Part shown: in pieces, positions 1-8,408 of the stretch | Numbering within the stretch: the first letter of the stretch is position 1 | Layout: each line of letters begins with the position of its first letter | Origin: Marifrigoribacter sp965178585 | Lineage (GTDB): Bacteria; Bacteroidota; Bacteroidia; Flavobacteriales; Flavobacteriaceae | Reading direction: 5' to 3' | Assembly: GCA_965178585.1 (NCBI GenBank) | Contig: OZ238267.1 | Coordinates: forward strand, 2,790,001 to 2,854,000 | Length of the DNA stretch: 64,000 bases | Position numbers and translations under genes: made by a program | The notes under the pieces: generated by a model | Databases searched by the model: none | Told to the model about the DNA's origin: nothing | What the model saw: the letters and a program-made list of their open reading frames with translations, nothing else

Positions 1-327
1 TCAAATGTTGAAACCTATCATATTGGAGGAGGTTCTGGAAGTAAATTAAAAGGAGGTCCTCAAGATGTAAAACAAGATAGTAAATATTTAGAGCGTCAAA
101 AAAATAGTTTTAAAAAATATTTTAAAGAGATTGCTTCCTATTTAAAAGATGCTGATTCTGTTGTCATTTTCGGACCCGCAGAAACTGGAGAAAAATTAAA
201 TAAAAAGCTTCAGAAAAAATTTAAATTAATAGGTGAAAAAGTGAAAGATGTTATTAAAACAGATAGCATGACTCTCAATCAAACTAAGGCTTTAGTAAGA
301 GATTATTTTAAAAAGGAATTTGTATAA
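1..327 (+). CDS. 3' end of an unrecognised protein, cut by the window edge
   Basis: An open frame enters from the left edge and stops with TAA at 325-327, leaving 108 visible residues and no start. Visible parts are a glycine-rich stretch near the beginning (GGGSGSKLKGGPQD), a lysine-rich helical part, a hydrophobic strand followed by FGPAETGEKL, and a tail with NQTKALVRDYFKKEF. The order of these parts resembles the C-terminal domain of bacterial eRF1-like / host-attachment proteins, but this is a recollection of pattern only. The next gene starts 9 bases downstream, so they may be co-transcribed. Confidence 0.6.
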   Translation, partial: SNVETYHIGGGSGSKLKGGPQDVKQDSKYLERQKNSFKKYFKEIASYLKDADSVVIFGPAETGEKLNKKLQKKFKLIGEKVKDVIKTDSMTLNQTKALVRDYFKKEFV

Positions 328-336
328 TCACTATTT

Positions 337-1191
337 ATGTCTTCTAAATCTCAGGAACAAACTTTCGATGTATTAAAATCTTCAGGAAAGAAGGTTAAAT
401 TTTCTATTGGTAAACTCAAAAGATCATTGCAAAATAGTGGAGCAGATGAAACTACTATAAAAAACATTGTCAACACGGTTCGAGATGAATTATATCAGGG
501 CATTTCAACTAAAGAAATCTATAATCGTGCTTTTGCTATGCTGAAGAAAAAGAGGTCTATTTATGCCTCAAAGTATAAGCTTAAAAGAGCAATCTTCGAT
601 TTAGGGCCCACAGGATTTCCTTTTGAAAGATTTATTGGAGCCATCTTGCAATATTCAGGATATCAAGTTGAAGTAGGAAAAATTATAAAGGGTAAATGTG
701 TTTCCCATGAAGTAGATATAGTCGCAAAAAAAAATGGAGAACATATTATTGGAGAATGTAAATTTCATAGTCAACAAGGAAGAAAAAGTAATGTAAAAGT
801 TCCTTTATATATCCATTCTCGCTATCAAGATATTCTTTCTTATTATAACGATAAATTTGAAAAAACCAAACACCCAAATAAAGGATGGGTGGTTACCAAT
901 ACTAAATTTACTAAGGAAGCCATACTTTACGGAGAGTGTAAAGATTTATATATGTTAAGCTGGAATCACCCTAAAGAAAACAGTCTTAAAGAAAGGATTG
1001 ACCGTTTAGGGCTATATCCAATAACGGTTTCTATGTTACTATCAAATAGAGAAAAACAATTTTTATTGAGTAGAGATATTGTTTTGTGTAGGCAATTAAT
1101 AAACGATGTGTTTTATTTAAATAAACTTGGAATTTCAGAAAAAAGAAGAAATAAAATTTTAAATGAAGTTCAGTTATTAACGGACGTTTAA
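337..1191 (+). CDS. ATP-cone plus Mrr-like restriction endonuclease-fold protein
   Basis: 284 residues. The N-terminal part (about 10-95) reads as an ATP-cone regulatory domain (VLKSSGKKVKFSIGKLKRSL, later YQGISTKEIYNRA). The C-terminal part (about 95-215) has the PD-(D/E)xK nuclease core of the Mrr / type IV restriction family: E97 in FPFERFIGAIL, D127 in HEVDIVAKK and E140-x-K142 in HIIGECKFH. An ATP cone joined to such a nuclease is a known bacterial architecture. Its role is probably nucleotide-sensitive DNA cleavage in repair or defence, which is an inference. No methylase or specificity subunit is nearby. The start at 337 is the first ATG after the upstream stop. Confidence 0.8.
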   Translation: MSSKSQEQTFDVLKSSGKKVKFSIGKLKRSLQNSGADETTIKNIVNTVRDELYQGISTKEIYNRAFAMLKKKRSIYASKYKLKRAIFDLGPTGFPFERFIGAILQYSGYQVEVGKIIKGKCVSHEVDIVAKKNGEHIIGECKFHSQQGRKSNVKVPLYIHSRYQDILSYYNDKFEKTKHPNKGWVVTNTKFTKEAILYGECKDLYMLSWNHPKENSLKERIDRLGLYPITVSMLLSNREKQFLLSRDIVLCRQLINDVFYLNKLGISEKRRNKILNEVQLLTDV

Positions 1192-1202
1192 TTTAATTCA
1201 TT

Positions 1203-2570
1203 ATGAAAATTAAAGTTCATTTTTTTGGAGCAGCAAATACAGTTACGGGCTCTAAATTTCTTATTGAAACACCTCAACATAAAATATTGATTGATTGCGG
1301 AATGTTTCAAGGTCTAAAGGAACTTCGAGAACAAAACTGGAAGGAGTTTCCGATAGATGCATCTAACATCGATATTGTTTTGCTAACTCATGGGCACCTT
1401 GATCATACCGGTTATTTACCTCGTCTGGTTAAACAAGGATTTCGTGGAAAAATTTATGGTACTGCTCCTACCTTGGCAATTGCTAAAATTATATTATTAG
1501 ATAGTGCTAAAATACATGAAGAAGAAGCAGAAAAAGCAAACAAAGAAAAGTATTCCAAACACAATCCAGCCCAACCTTTTTACACCTTAAAAGAAGCTGA
1601 GTTTACAACAGGTTTATTTAAATCTGTTGAAAAAGATAACTGGCAAGTTTTTTCAGAAGATATAAAATTTCGATTTCTATATAATGGACATATTATTGGC
1701 TCTACCTTTATAGAGCTAGCTATTTTAGAAAAAATATTTGTGTTTTCAGGAGATGTAGGAAGGGCAAAAGATTTTTTACTTTTTCCATCTGAAAAACCTA
1801 GATGGGCAGATTTTCTTTTTTTAGAAGCTACCTATGGTGATAAAATTCATCCAGTTGATGAATTTGAAAATAAGATTGTAGAACTAGTAAATAAAACTAT
1901 TCAAAACAGAGGCACTTTAATTATTCCATCGTTTGCTGTAGAGCGTTTACAAACGTTAATGTATTTACTTTGGAAACTCTATCAAAAAAACAAAATTCCA
2001 AATATCCCAGTATTTGTTGATAGTCCTATGGGAAATAATGTACTATCGGTATTTGAGCGATTTCCTCATTGGCATAAACTTTCGATAAAAGAATATTATC
2101 AAATGAATAGCCATATTAACATTATTACATCGTATAGAGATACCTGGAAAACCATAGACAATCCTCAACCTAAAATTGTTATTGCAGGAAGCGGTATGGT
2201 CACTGGAGGAAGGGTTCTTACTTACCTTCAACAGTTAATTGATAAATACAACACCACTGTTTTATTGGTCGGTTATCAAGCCGAAGGCACTCGAGGAAGA
2301 AAGCTTTTGGAAGGTACTAAAGAAATTAAAATTTACGGAAAATACTATAACGTTAATGCAGAAATACATCAAATAGAAAGCTTATCTGCTCATGCCGACC
2401 AACAGGAATTATTAGATTGGACTAGCAATATTAGAAACATCCCAGAAAAGGTTTTCCTTATTCATGGAGAAACCCCAGCTTTAAATGCTTTAAAAACTAG
2501 TATTAATAATAAATATGGCTGGCAAACTCACATTGCTCAGTTAAATGAAATTCAATACGTTACAGTTTAA
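1203..2570 (+). CDS. MBL-fold / beta-CASP metallohydrolase (RNA-processing exonuclease family)
   Basis: 455 residues. It carries the metallo-beta-lactamase signature THGHLDHTG at 62-70 (H63, H65, D67, H68), then a beta-CASP insert (EATYGDK, SPMGNN, AGSGMVTGGRVLTY) and a C-terminal RMMBL segment with SLSAHADQQELL. This is the layout of COG1236 proteins related to CPSF73 and archaeal/bacterial MBL ribonucleases. The expected activity is zinc-dependent endo- or exonucleolytic RNA cleavage in the cytoplasm. It lies 12 bases behind the Mrr-like gene on the same strand and may be in the same transcript. Confidence 0.9.
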   Translation: MKIKVHFFGAANTVTGSKFLIETPQHKILIDCGMFQGLKELREQNWKEFPIDASNIDIVLLTHGHLDHTGYLPRLVKQGFRGKIYGTAPTLAIAKIILLDSAKIHEEEAEKANKEKYSKHNPAQPFYTLKEAEFTTGLFKSVEKDNWQVFSEDIKFRFLYNGHIIGSTFIELAILEKIFVFSGDVGRAKDFLLFPSEKPRWADFLFLEATYGDKIHPVDEFENKIVELVNKTIQNRGTLIIPSFAVERLQTLMYLLWKLYQKNKIPNIPVFVDSPMGNNVLSVFERFPHWHKLSIKEYYQMNSHINIITSYRDTWKTIDNPQPKIVIAGSGMVTGGRVLTYLQQLIDKYNTTVLLVGYQAEGTRGRKLLEGTKEIKIYGKYYNVNAEIHQIESLSAHADQQELLDWTSNIRNIPEKVFLIHGETPALNALKTSINNKYGWQTHIAQLNEIQYVTV

Positions 2571-2604
2571 TTTTTTACTCAATAATGGAATAAACATCAA
2601 CGTT

Positions 2605-3033
2605 ATGAAAAATTCACAAGTAAAAGTAAGTGTATTATCAATTGCAGCTGGTTTGCTGTTGATTTCCATATTATTGTTAACTATAATAATGCCTGGAGTT
2701 TATTATAAATCATTACCAAACGAAAATAATCCAGGTTCTATAATTGGAATATCAATGGTAATTATATTTCGACTACTATTAGTTATTTGGTACATCTCAA
2801 TAATTAAAAAAAATAGGCTTGATAGTGAAAAAAGAAAAACAGCATACATCGTTATCGGAATTCTTTTGATTATACTTGGATTAATCTCATTGGACGGTGC
2901 TTTTGCATTCCTAGACAACAAGAATACACTTTACATATCCTATTTGATGTTTACAAGTGTTATTTGTGATTTGATTGCTTCTATACTAACTTTCACAGCT
3001 ATATTTTTTAAGTCGCAAAATTTAAAAGAATAA
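2605..3033 (+). CDS. Small four-helix membrane protein, function unknown
   Basis: The start was placed at ATG 2605 (MKNSQVKVSVLSI), because the longer frame from 2545 overlaps the end of the preceding gene and adds a non-hydrophobic leader. The 142-residue product has four hydrophobic segments (about 8-30, 45-65, 82-103 and 112-135) and a charged loop after the second (KKNRLDSEKRK). I recognise no family. It probably sits in the inner membrane. Confidence 0.6.
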   Translation: MKNSQVKVSVLSIAAGLLLISILLLTIIMPGVYYKSLPNENNPGSIIGISMVIIFRLLLVIWYISIIKKNRLDSEKRKTAYIVIGILLIILGLISLDGAFAFLDNKNTLYISYLMFTSVICDLIASILTFTAIFFKSQNLKE

Positions 3034-3085
3034 AAACTCTAATAATTTTTTATCTTTAAGCAGTATTAATTAACTATTAAATAGG

Positions 3086-3110
3086 AATAAACTCCCTTAG
3101 GGAGTTTATT
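3086..3110. terminator. Perfect 11-bp inverted repeat before cassette array I
   Basis: AATAAACTCCC (3086-3096), a TTA loop and GGGAGTTTATT (3100-3110) form a perfect hairpin. It follows the membrane-protein gene and ends 5 bases before the first cassette core GTTACCAGC (3116). It probably terminates transcription from the left. Its position also marks the left border of cassette array I. Confidence 0.6.
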
Positions 3111-3128
3111 CAATTGTTACCAGCAATT

Positions 3129-4568
3129 ATGAAAAAACAAAACATATTTTACGTTATAATTTTTATTTTTATTCTAAATGGAAATGCTCAAATTCAAATG
3201 GGCGGAAATATATCCGTGATTGACTCAGATTTTGCATATTCAGCTTCGGTTAGTACGTCATCAGATGGGCAACGGATTGCAGTTGGAGGATATGGAAAAA
3301 GTGAATTTGGATTTCGTGTTTATGATTTTGACGGTATTGAATGGAATCAAGTCGGTAATGATCTTCAAACTATTGAGCCAAATGAAATCTCTAGTTATCG
3401 TGTTGAATTGTCTGCTAATGGGAATAGAATAGTAACTAATACCCTTGTTGGTTTAATAGGTTTTGTTAATGTGTATGAACTCAGTAATGATGAATGGATT
3501 CAAGTAGGAAATACTATTTATGGAGAGTCAAGCAATGATTTATTTGGATTAGTAATAGCTATTTCTTCTGATGGACAACGAATAACTGCTGGTGCCAAAT
3601 TTAACAACAATTCAACTGGGCATGCTAGAGTATATGAATTCGATGGAACGGACTGGATACAAATTGGAACTGATATTGATGGGGATGAAAGTGGGGATTA
3701 TTATGCCACAGCATTATCTATGAGTGCTGATGGAAATCGAGTTGCAGTAGGAGCAAATCAATATCAACCAAGTGGTTTAACAAGAGTCTTTGAATATGAT
3801 GGGACAGACTGGGTTCAACTAGGTGAAGATTTAACTAGTGATTACGAGGTTAGCAGTTTCGGTGTATATTCTTCACTTAGTGAAAACGGCAATCGCATTG
3901 TAATCGGAGACCCAAACGCATCAGTAAATGAAGGTGGATATTTTAAAGTATTCGATTATAATGGTTCAAATTGGATACAAATTGGTAACGAAATAGTTGG
4001 AGAAGATTATGGAGACCGATTTGGCAAAACAGTATCTATTTCAGATGATGGATCTCGAATTGTAGCTGGCGCACCAGCTAGAGACATTAATAATAATACT
4101 AATCAACCCGGTTATGTAAAAATATATGAATTAATCAATGATAATTGGGAACAAATTGGGGGTACCATGTACGGTGATGAAATTAGAGATGAATTTGGGA
4201 GATGGCTAGCGATTTCTGGAGATGGTAGTGTTTTAATTGCAGGGGCACTAACATATATTTATGAAGAAAGCGGAACAGAAGAGGGCTATGCTAAAGTTTT
4301 TGATTTAAATACTTTGTTAAGTTCTCCTGATAATGATTATGTCCATTCAGTAAATTTATATCCTAATCCATCAAGTGATTTCATTCATTTTGAAAATTCC
4401 TTGACAATCCAAGAAGTTACTTGTTACAATTCAATTGGTAAAAAAATAAATTTAAATTGGAATTCTAATAACACGATTGATATTTCTGGTTTGAGTAATG
4501 GTTTGTATATCCTTCAGTTTAGAACTGAACAAAATAAATTCTTCAATAAAAAATTTATTAAAATTTAA
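3129..4568 (+). CDS. Secreted repeat protein with type IX secretion C-terminal domain
   Basis: 479 residues from ATG 3129; a TTG at 3114 in frame lies inside the cassette core and is not used here. A signal peptide (MKKQNIFYVIIFIFILNGNAQ) is followed by about seven repeats of roughly 55 residues with the pattern ISxDGxRIxxGA...GxxxVYExDGxxWxQxG, which should fold as a beta-propeller-like domain. The last 80 residues are a type-A T9SS sorting domain (VNLYPNPSSDFIHFE, then GLYILQF). The protein should be exported across the outer membrane and anchored or released. It is the only gene of cassette A: its start is 5 bases behind the core GTTACCAGC and an attC-like site follows its stop. Confidence 0.85.
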   Translation: MKKQNIFYVIIFIFILNGNAQIQMGGNISVIDSDFAYSASVSTSSDGQRIAVGGYGKSEFGFRVYDFDGIEWNQVGNDLQTIEPNEISSYRVELSANGNRIVTNTLVGLIGFVNVYELSNDEWIQVGNTIYGESSNDLFGLVIAISSDGQRITAGAKFNNNSTGHARVYEFDGTDWIQIGTDIDGDESGDYYATALSMSADGNRVAVGANQYQPSGLTRVFEYDGTDWVQLGEDLTSDYEVSSFGVYSSLSENGNRIVIGDPNASVNEGGYFKVFDYNGSNWIQIGNEIVGEDYGDRFGKTVSISDDGSRIVAGAPARDINNNTNQPGYVKIYELINDNWEQIGGTMYGDEIRDEFGRWLAISGDGSVLIAGALTYIYEESGTEEGYAKVFDLNTLLSSPDNDYVHSVNLYPNPSSDFIHFENSLTIQEVTCYNSIGKKINLNWNSNNTIDISGLSNGLYILQFRTEQNKFFNKKFIKI

Positions 4569-4587
4569 TAATATTAACTTAATAACA

Positions 4588-4763
4588 GCTGGTAACAACG
4601 TATAAAAGCAATAACGGCTTTGTTGGTTAAGAGATTGAAATATCTTACAAATTTTACTAAATTGTAATCTGAAAAATTGTAACACTAGTTTCCTTTTGCC
4701 TTTACGCTAATAAACACCGAAGCATAAGCAAACTTTAATCGTTACTGACTTTTATACAAGACC
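4588..4763 (+). other. attC-like recombination site A (end of cassette A)
   Basis: The exit core GCTGGTAAC (4588-4596) is the exact reverse complement of the cassette entry core GTTACCAGC (3116-3124). The left arm GTATAAAAGCAATAACGG (4600-4617) pairs with the right arm TCGTTACTGACTTTTATAC (4739-4757) with one bulge and two substitutions. The next unit begins right after GACC at 4764. Cassette ends that are self-complementary to the cassette starts are the hallmark of integron cassettes. The cores keep AAC/GTT but not the full canonical RYYYAAC, so the label attC-like is used. Confidence 0.7.
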
Positions 4764-5127
4764 GATGGAACACATTCAGCGAAAAGCTGACCAAAGTTGC
4801 TACACAGCTACGCTGTTCTCGCCCCTTTGGAAATGCGTTCCATCTGCCTGCTAAACCAAATTGGGCCAGAGACTTCTTGATAAATACAGCTTTTACTGCC
4901 CATCGAGGGAAAACGATGTACCATCGGTACCTATACGCAATTTGGCACGACCCATCGAACTCCCGATCCAATAAAGTGGCTCACTCAGCAAATTTTTAAA
5001 AGTAAAATTTACTAAGCGAGACGGCTAATAAACTCTAGCCTCGCGTGGCCGCGCGAAACTAGAGCTCATTATCTTCCACTTTTTGTATCTTCGTTCTCAA
5101 GGACGAACTGCGTTTAGCAGGCAGTTG
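4759..5127. repeat. 369-bp duplicated element, copy 1
   Basis: Identical base for base, by direct reading at constant offset 14005, to 18764-19132. It is visibly richer in G+C than its surroundings. Inside are GATGGAAC (4764-4771) against GTTCCATC (4837-4844), CTGCCTGCTAAAC (4844-4856) against GTTTAGCAGGCAG (5112-5124), and a hairpin CTCTAG...CTAGAG (5033-5064) with an inner CGCG pair. So most of it is a large inverted-repeat structure like a very long attC site, with about 70 bases in front. Its right end carries two TATCTTC boxes (5070 and 5086) that could act as promoters for the next gene. An antisense frame of 78 codons exists, but nothing supports it as a protein. Confidence 0.85.
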
Positions 5128-5154
5128 TGCTTCATTATGACCAAACGCTAACCA

Positions 5155-5928
5155 ATGATAAAATTCTTTAGACACATTAGGCAACGACTACTTTCAGAAG
5201 GTAAAACTGGAAAGTATTTTAAATATGCTATTGGTGAAATTATTCTTGTTGTAATTGGGATTTTGATTGCGCTTTCAATTAATAACTGGAATGAGGGTAG
5301 AAATAATCAAAAATTAGTTTCAGTTTATAAATCTGAATTGCTAAATGATTTAAATTTAGATATTAGCCATTTCAAAAATCATTTATCATTAGCTACAGAA
5401 GAAAACAAACGAATTGACAGTATAAGAACTCTTCTAAATAATCCAAATTACAACATCGATTCACTGAATAATATCATAAAAAAAGGTTTAACATTTATTA
5501 GAAAGGAACCTTATATAATGATAGCTTCAACCGAATTCCCAATAGTAAGTAATAACACTTTCATATCACTTCAAAATTCGGGTCAAATAACTTTACTCGA
5601 AAACAAATTACAAGAGGAGTTAGTTAGTTTTTATGGGTATACAAAAAAGTATTCATTTATGATAAACCAAATTATTGATAATAAAAATGAGTTATATTTT
5701 GATTTCATAAAATCTGTTCCTTACAAACAGTCTGAACTCAATATAATTAATTCAAAATTGTATGAGCAAATTTGGAATAATGTTAATTGGAATAATGTTC
5801 AAATTAAATTTATCACTTTATTAAATACCTATTACGAACTAAACTTAAAAACGATATTTTTTAACGATATGCGACTTTACAAAACCAACATTATGATTGA
5901 ACAGTTAAAATCAGATTTAAAAAAATAA
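5155..5928 (+). CDS. DUF6090 family membrane-anchored protein
   Basis: 257 residues. The N-terminus MIKFFRHIRQRLLSEGKTGK, then YFKYAIGEIILVVIGILIALSINNWNE, is the typical DUF6090 opening: a basic amphipathic helix followed by one membrane helix (about 25-45). The rest is a helical, probably periplasmic domain (EVERK-like charged repeats, FYGYTKKYS). The family is common in Flavobacteriia and has no known function. It starts 28 bases after the duplicated element, so its promoter may lie in that element. I could not find a matching exit core after its stop, so it is not clearly part of a cassette. Confidence 0.85.
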   Translation: MIKFFRHIRQRLLSEGKTGKYFKYAIGEIILVVIGILIALSINNWNEGRNNQKLVSVYKSELLNDLNLDISHFKNHLSLATEENKRIDSIRTLLNNPNYNIDSLNNIIKKGLTFIRKEPYIMIASTEFPIVSNNTFISLQNSGQITLLENKLQEELVSFYGYTKKYSFMINQIIDNKNELYFDFIKSVPYKQSELNIINSKLYEQIWNNVNWNNVQIKFITLLNTYYELNLKTIFFNDMRLYKTNIMIEQLKSDLKK

Positions 5929-5961
5929 CGAAAGCAATAGCAGCAATTAATAAAATATAAA

Positions 5962-6810
5962 ATGGAGATTAAAACTTTAGAAAATGTAAATAATGCTGAT
6001 ATTTTAAAGGTTTTTAATCGTTCATTTTCAGATTACTTTATTCCATTTAAACTAACCAAGGAACAATTAGTCTCAAAAATGCTAGCTGACAAAACAGACC
6101 TTACTCTTTCGGTAGGTGTTTTTAAAGAAGGAAAACTTATAGCCTTCATCTTACACGGTTTCGACATTATTAACGGTCAAAAAGTAATATATAACGGAGG
6201 AACGGGGGTTATTCCCGAAGAAAGAGGTTTAGGGTTAACTAAGCAAATGTATCAATTCATATTACCCTATATAAATGAAAGAGGAATACATAAACTTATA
6301 CTTGAAGTGATTAATGAGAATATCCAAGCTATAAAGTCTTATAAAAAATCGGGTTTTAAAATCAAAAGAGAACTAGTATGCTATAATGGAATTGCCAAAA
6401 CAGCATATTTAAACAAGAGCATTGAGATTAAAAATTTACAAAACTATCAATGGAGCTTAATGGAAACTTTTTGGGATGTTTTACCTACTTGGCAAAATTC
6501 GAATAATGTACTAGATGAATTAAAACAAAACAATTGTTCACTAGGTGCTTACAATGAAAACAGACTCATTGGATATGTTATTTATAATCCTACAAATAAA
6601 AGAATACAACAGATAGCTATTCATAAAGATTTTAGAAAGAAAGGAATTGCTTCTACTTTACTTTTTGAATTAATCAAAAAATATGGAAATTCCCTTTCTA
6701 TTATTAATGTAGATAAGAAATCAATTGAAGCAAATAACTTCTTAAAAAAAATAGGCCTTGAAAAAAGTCTTGAACAAATAGAAATGGAATTAATACTAAA
6801 CAATCATTAA
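5962..6810 (+). CDS. Tandem GNAT acetyltransferase
   Basis: 282 residues with two GNAT folds. The first (about 1-140) has the acetyl-CoA loop in GVIPEERGLGLTKQMY and the second (about 150-282) has IAIHKDFRKKGIASTLLFEL. It is expected to be a cytoplasmic N-acetyltransferase; the substrate cannot be read from the sequence. It lies 33 bases behind the DUF6090 gene and 5 bases before the next gene, with which it is probably co-transcribed. Confidence 0.85.
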   Translation: MEIKTLENVNNADILKVFNRSFSDYFIPFKLTKEQLVSKMLADKTDLTLSVGVFKEGKLIAFILHGFDIINGQKVIYNGGTGVIPEERGLGLTKQMYQFILPYINERGIHKLILEVINENIQAIKSYKKSGFKIKRELVCYNGIAKTAYLNKSIEIKNLQNYQWSLMETFWDVLPTWQNSNNVLDELKQNNCSLGAYNENRLIGYVIYNPTNKRIQQIAIHKDFRKKGIASTLLFELIKKYGNSLSIINVDKKSIEANNFLKKIGLEKSLEQIEMELILNNH

Positions 6811-6815
6811 CTAGT

Positions 6816-7118
6816 ATGATAGCAAGAATCTGGAAAGGAAGGACAAAAATTGAGCATTTAGATGAATACACTAAGTTTATGAAAGCTCGAGCAATTCCTG
6901 ATTATAAAAAAACTGCTGGTTTTAAAAAACTAACATTTCTAAAGCGAACGGACAAAGAATTTGCCTATTTCAATTTAGTTACCTTTTGGGAAAATATTGA
7001 GGTTATTAAAAATTTTGCAGGAGACGATTTTGAAAAAGCTAAATACTACCCAGAAGACAAAAACTATTTAATTGATTTCCCTGAAAAAGTTACTCATTAT
7101 GAAGTATTTGCTGAATAG
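6816..7118 (+). CDS. ABM-superfamily (dimeric alpha-beta barrel) small protein
   Basis: 100 residues. The opening MIARIWKGRTKIEHLDEYTKFM and the later FWENIEVIKNFAGDDFEKAKYYPED fit the antibiotic-biosynthesis-monooxygenase / dimeric alpha-beta barrel fold. Such proteins act as small cofactor-independent monooxygenases or stress proteins; the substrate is unknown. It starts 5 bases behind the GNAT gene. A diverged, broken relative lies at 7982-8314. Confidence 0.7.
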   Translation: MIARIWKGRTKIEHLDEYTKFMKARAIPDYKKTAGFKKLTFLKRTDKEFAYFNLVTFWENIEVIKNFAGDDFEKAKYYPEDKNYLIDFPEKVTHYEVFAE

Positions 7119-7225
7119 ACCATTATAAATACTATATTTAATTAGTTTTAATAGTTGTAACAAATTACAACATAAATCGTCCTTAAAGAACCAATATCAT
7201 TTAATAGAAATTCAAAATAAAATTT

Positions 7226-7957
7226 ATGACAGTTTTAGTAGTAGGTGCAAGTGGCGCAACAGGAAGACAGTTAATTGAGCAACTCCTTATACAAGGTCAT
7301 AAGGTTAAGGCAGTGGTGAGATCACCTGAAAAATTACCTGTATCTTGGAAAAACAATGATCGTGTGATTATTATTTCAGCTAGTCTATTAGATTTGAGTG
7401 ATTCTGAAATGATAGATTTGACTCTTGATTGTCACTCAATCGCATCTTGTTTAGGACATAATTTAAATTTGAAAGGAATCTATGGACAACCCAGAAAACT
7501 CGTTACAGATGCTGCTCGTAGACTATGCAATGCCATAGAAACAAATCAACCTAAAAACCCTGTTAAATATGTTTTAATGAACACTACTGGTAATCGAAAT
7601 CGTGATTTAAACGAACCTATTTCAATTGCCCAAAGATGTGTCATAGGGCTTCTAAGATTACTATTACCTCCTCATGTTGATAATGAAAAGGCAGCAGATT
7701 TTTTACGAACTCAGGTTGGACAGAACAACCAATTCATCGAGTGGACTGCTGTTAGACCAGACGGATTAATTGATGATGATAAAGTAACAGAATACGAAAT
7801 ATATCCATCTCCAATAAGAAGTGCAATTTTTAATGCTGGTAAAGTAAGTAGGATAAATGTTGGAAATTTTATGGCAAATTTAATAAGTGACGATAATTTA
7901 TGGAATAAATGGAAAGGACAAATGCCAGTAATCTATAATAAGTCATCTCAAAAATAA
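7226..7957 (+). CDS. NAD(P)-binding atypical SDR / NmrA-like protein
   Basis: 243 residues. It starts with the Rossmann nucleotide-binding loop GASGATGRQ (7-15) in MTVLVVGASGATGRQLIEQL and continues with VKAVVRSPEKLP, the usual atypical short-chain dehydrogenase pattern. No YxxxK catalytic pair is evident, so it may be a redox-sensing or isomerase-like member rather than a classical dehydrogenase. It stands alone, with a 107-base gap upstream. Confidence 0.8.
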   Translation: MTVLVVGASGATGRQLIEQLLIQGHKVKAVVRSPEKLPVSWKNNDRVIIISASLLDLSDSEMIDLTLDCHSIASCLGHNLNLKGIYGQPRKLVTDAARRLCNAIETNQPKNPVKYVLMNTTGNRNRDLNEPISIAQRCVIGLLRLLLPPHVDNEKAADFLRTQVGQNNQFIEWTAVRPDGLIDDDKVTEYEIYPSPIRSAIFNAGKVSRINVGNFMANLISDDNLWNKWKGQMPVIYNKSSQK

Positions 7958-7981
7958 TCCATCAACAGTAATTAAATAATG

Positions 7982-8314
7982 ATGTGTGAAAATTTGAAAA
8001 TTATACGAACTTGGAAGGGTTGAACAACAATAGAAAATGCTCCAATCTATGAAGACATGTTAATTAATGAAGTGTTCCCAACTGTAAAAAAGAATGGAGT
8101 TAATGGACTTGAAAAAGTTAGTATTTCAACAAAAAATAAAGGTGATGAAGTAGAATTTTTTTTAACCCTTCAATTTGATTCTATGGATTCGGTAAAGTCA
8201 TTTGCTGGCGAAAACTTTAAACAAGCTTATATTCCTGAAAATGCAAAACGCGTATTAAAAAGATATGATAAAACAGCTGAACACTATGAGTTAAAAGAAG
8301 AATTAATTCTATAA
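7982..8314 (+). pseudogene. ABM-like gene interrupted by an in-frame TGA
   Basis: From ATG 7982 the frame reads MCENLKIIRTWKG, stop (TGA 8021-8023), then TTIENAPIYEDMLINEVF and continues to 8314. The intact relative at 6816 reads IARIWKGRTKIEHLDEYTKFM, so the stop sits where a coding residue is expected; TGG to TGA is the simplest change. Everything after the stop stays in frame for 97 codons (SFAGENFKQAYIPENAKR parallels NFAGDDFEKAKYYPEDKN). Translation from the internal ATG 8057 would give only the C-terminal 85 residues. It may be a recent pseudogene or a sequencing error. Confidence 0.75.
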
Positions 8315-8377
8315 ATGAAAATGAATACTGTTGTCAAAATTGGCAATAAGCATTTTTCAATTGCTACATTAAAAAAG

Positions 8378-8385
8378 TATCTTTG
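8378..8385 (+). promoter_or_regulatory. Bacteroidota -7 box TATCTTTG
   Basis: TATCTTTG fits the TAnnTTTG consensus of the main Bacteroidota sigma factor exactly and lies 24 bases before the GTG start of the RluA-type gene. A TTG at 8361-8363 is a weak -33 candidate, with spacing shorter than usual. Confidence 0.6.
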
Positions 8386-8408
8386 CATAGAATTTTACTT
8401 CATCTTTT

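Noticed and set aside
337..2570. Mrr-like nuclease and MBL/beta-CASP protein as a defence island
   Set aside because: There is no methylase, helicase or other defence partner, and both families also have housekeeping roles.
3114..3128. TTG start for the cassette A protein
   Set aside because: It lies in the recombination core and adds five residues before a standard signal peptide that begins at ATG 3129.
4735..4971. 78-codon antisense frame inside the duplicated element (also 18740-18976)
   Set aside because: It exists twice only because the DNA is identical; it lies across the paired arms of the structure, its ends differ with the flanks, and no domain or start signal supports it.
5128..8400. 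Further cassettes after the first duplicated element
   Set aside because: The unit after it starts with GTTGTGC, but no matching GCACAAC exit core or arm pair could be found before 8400.
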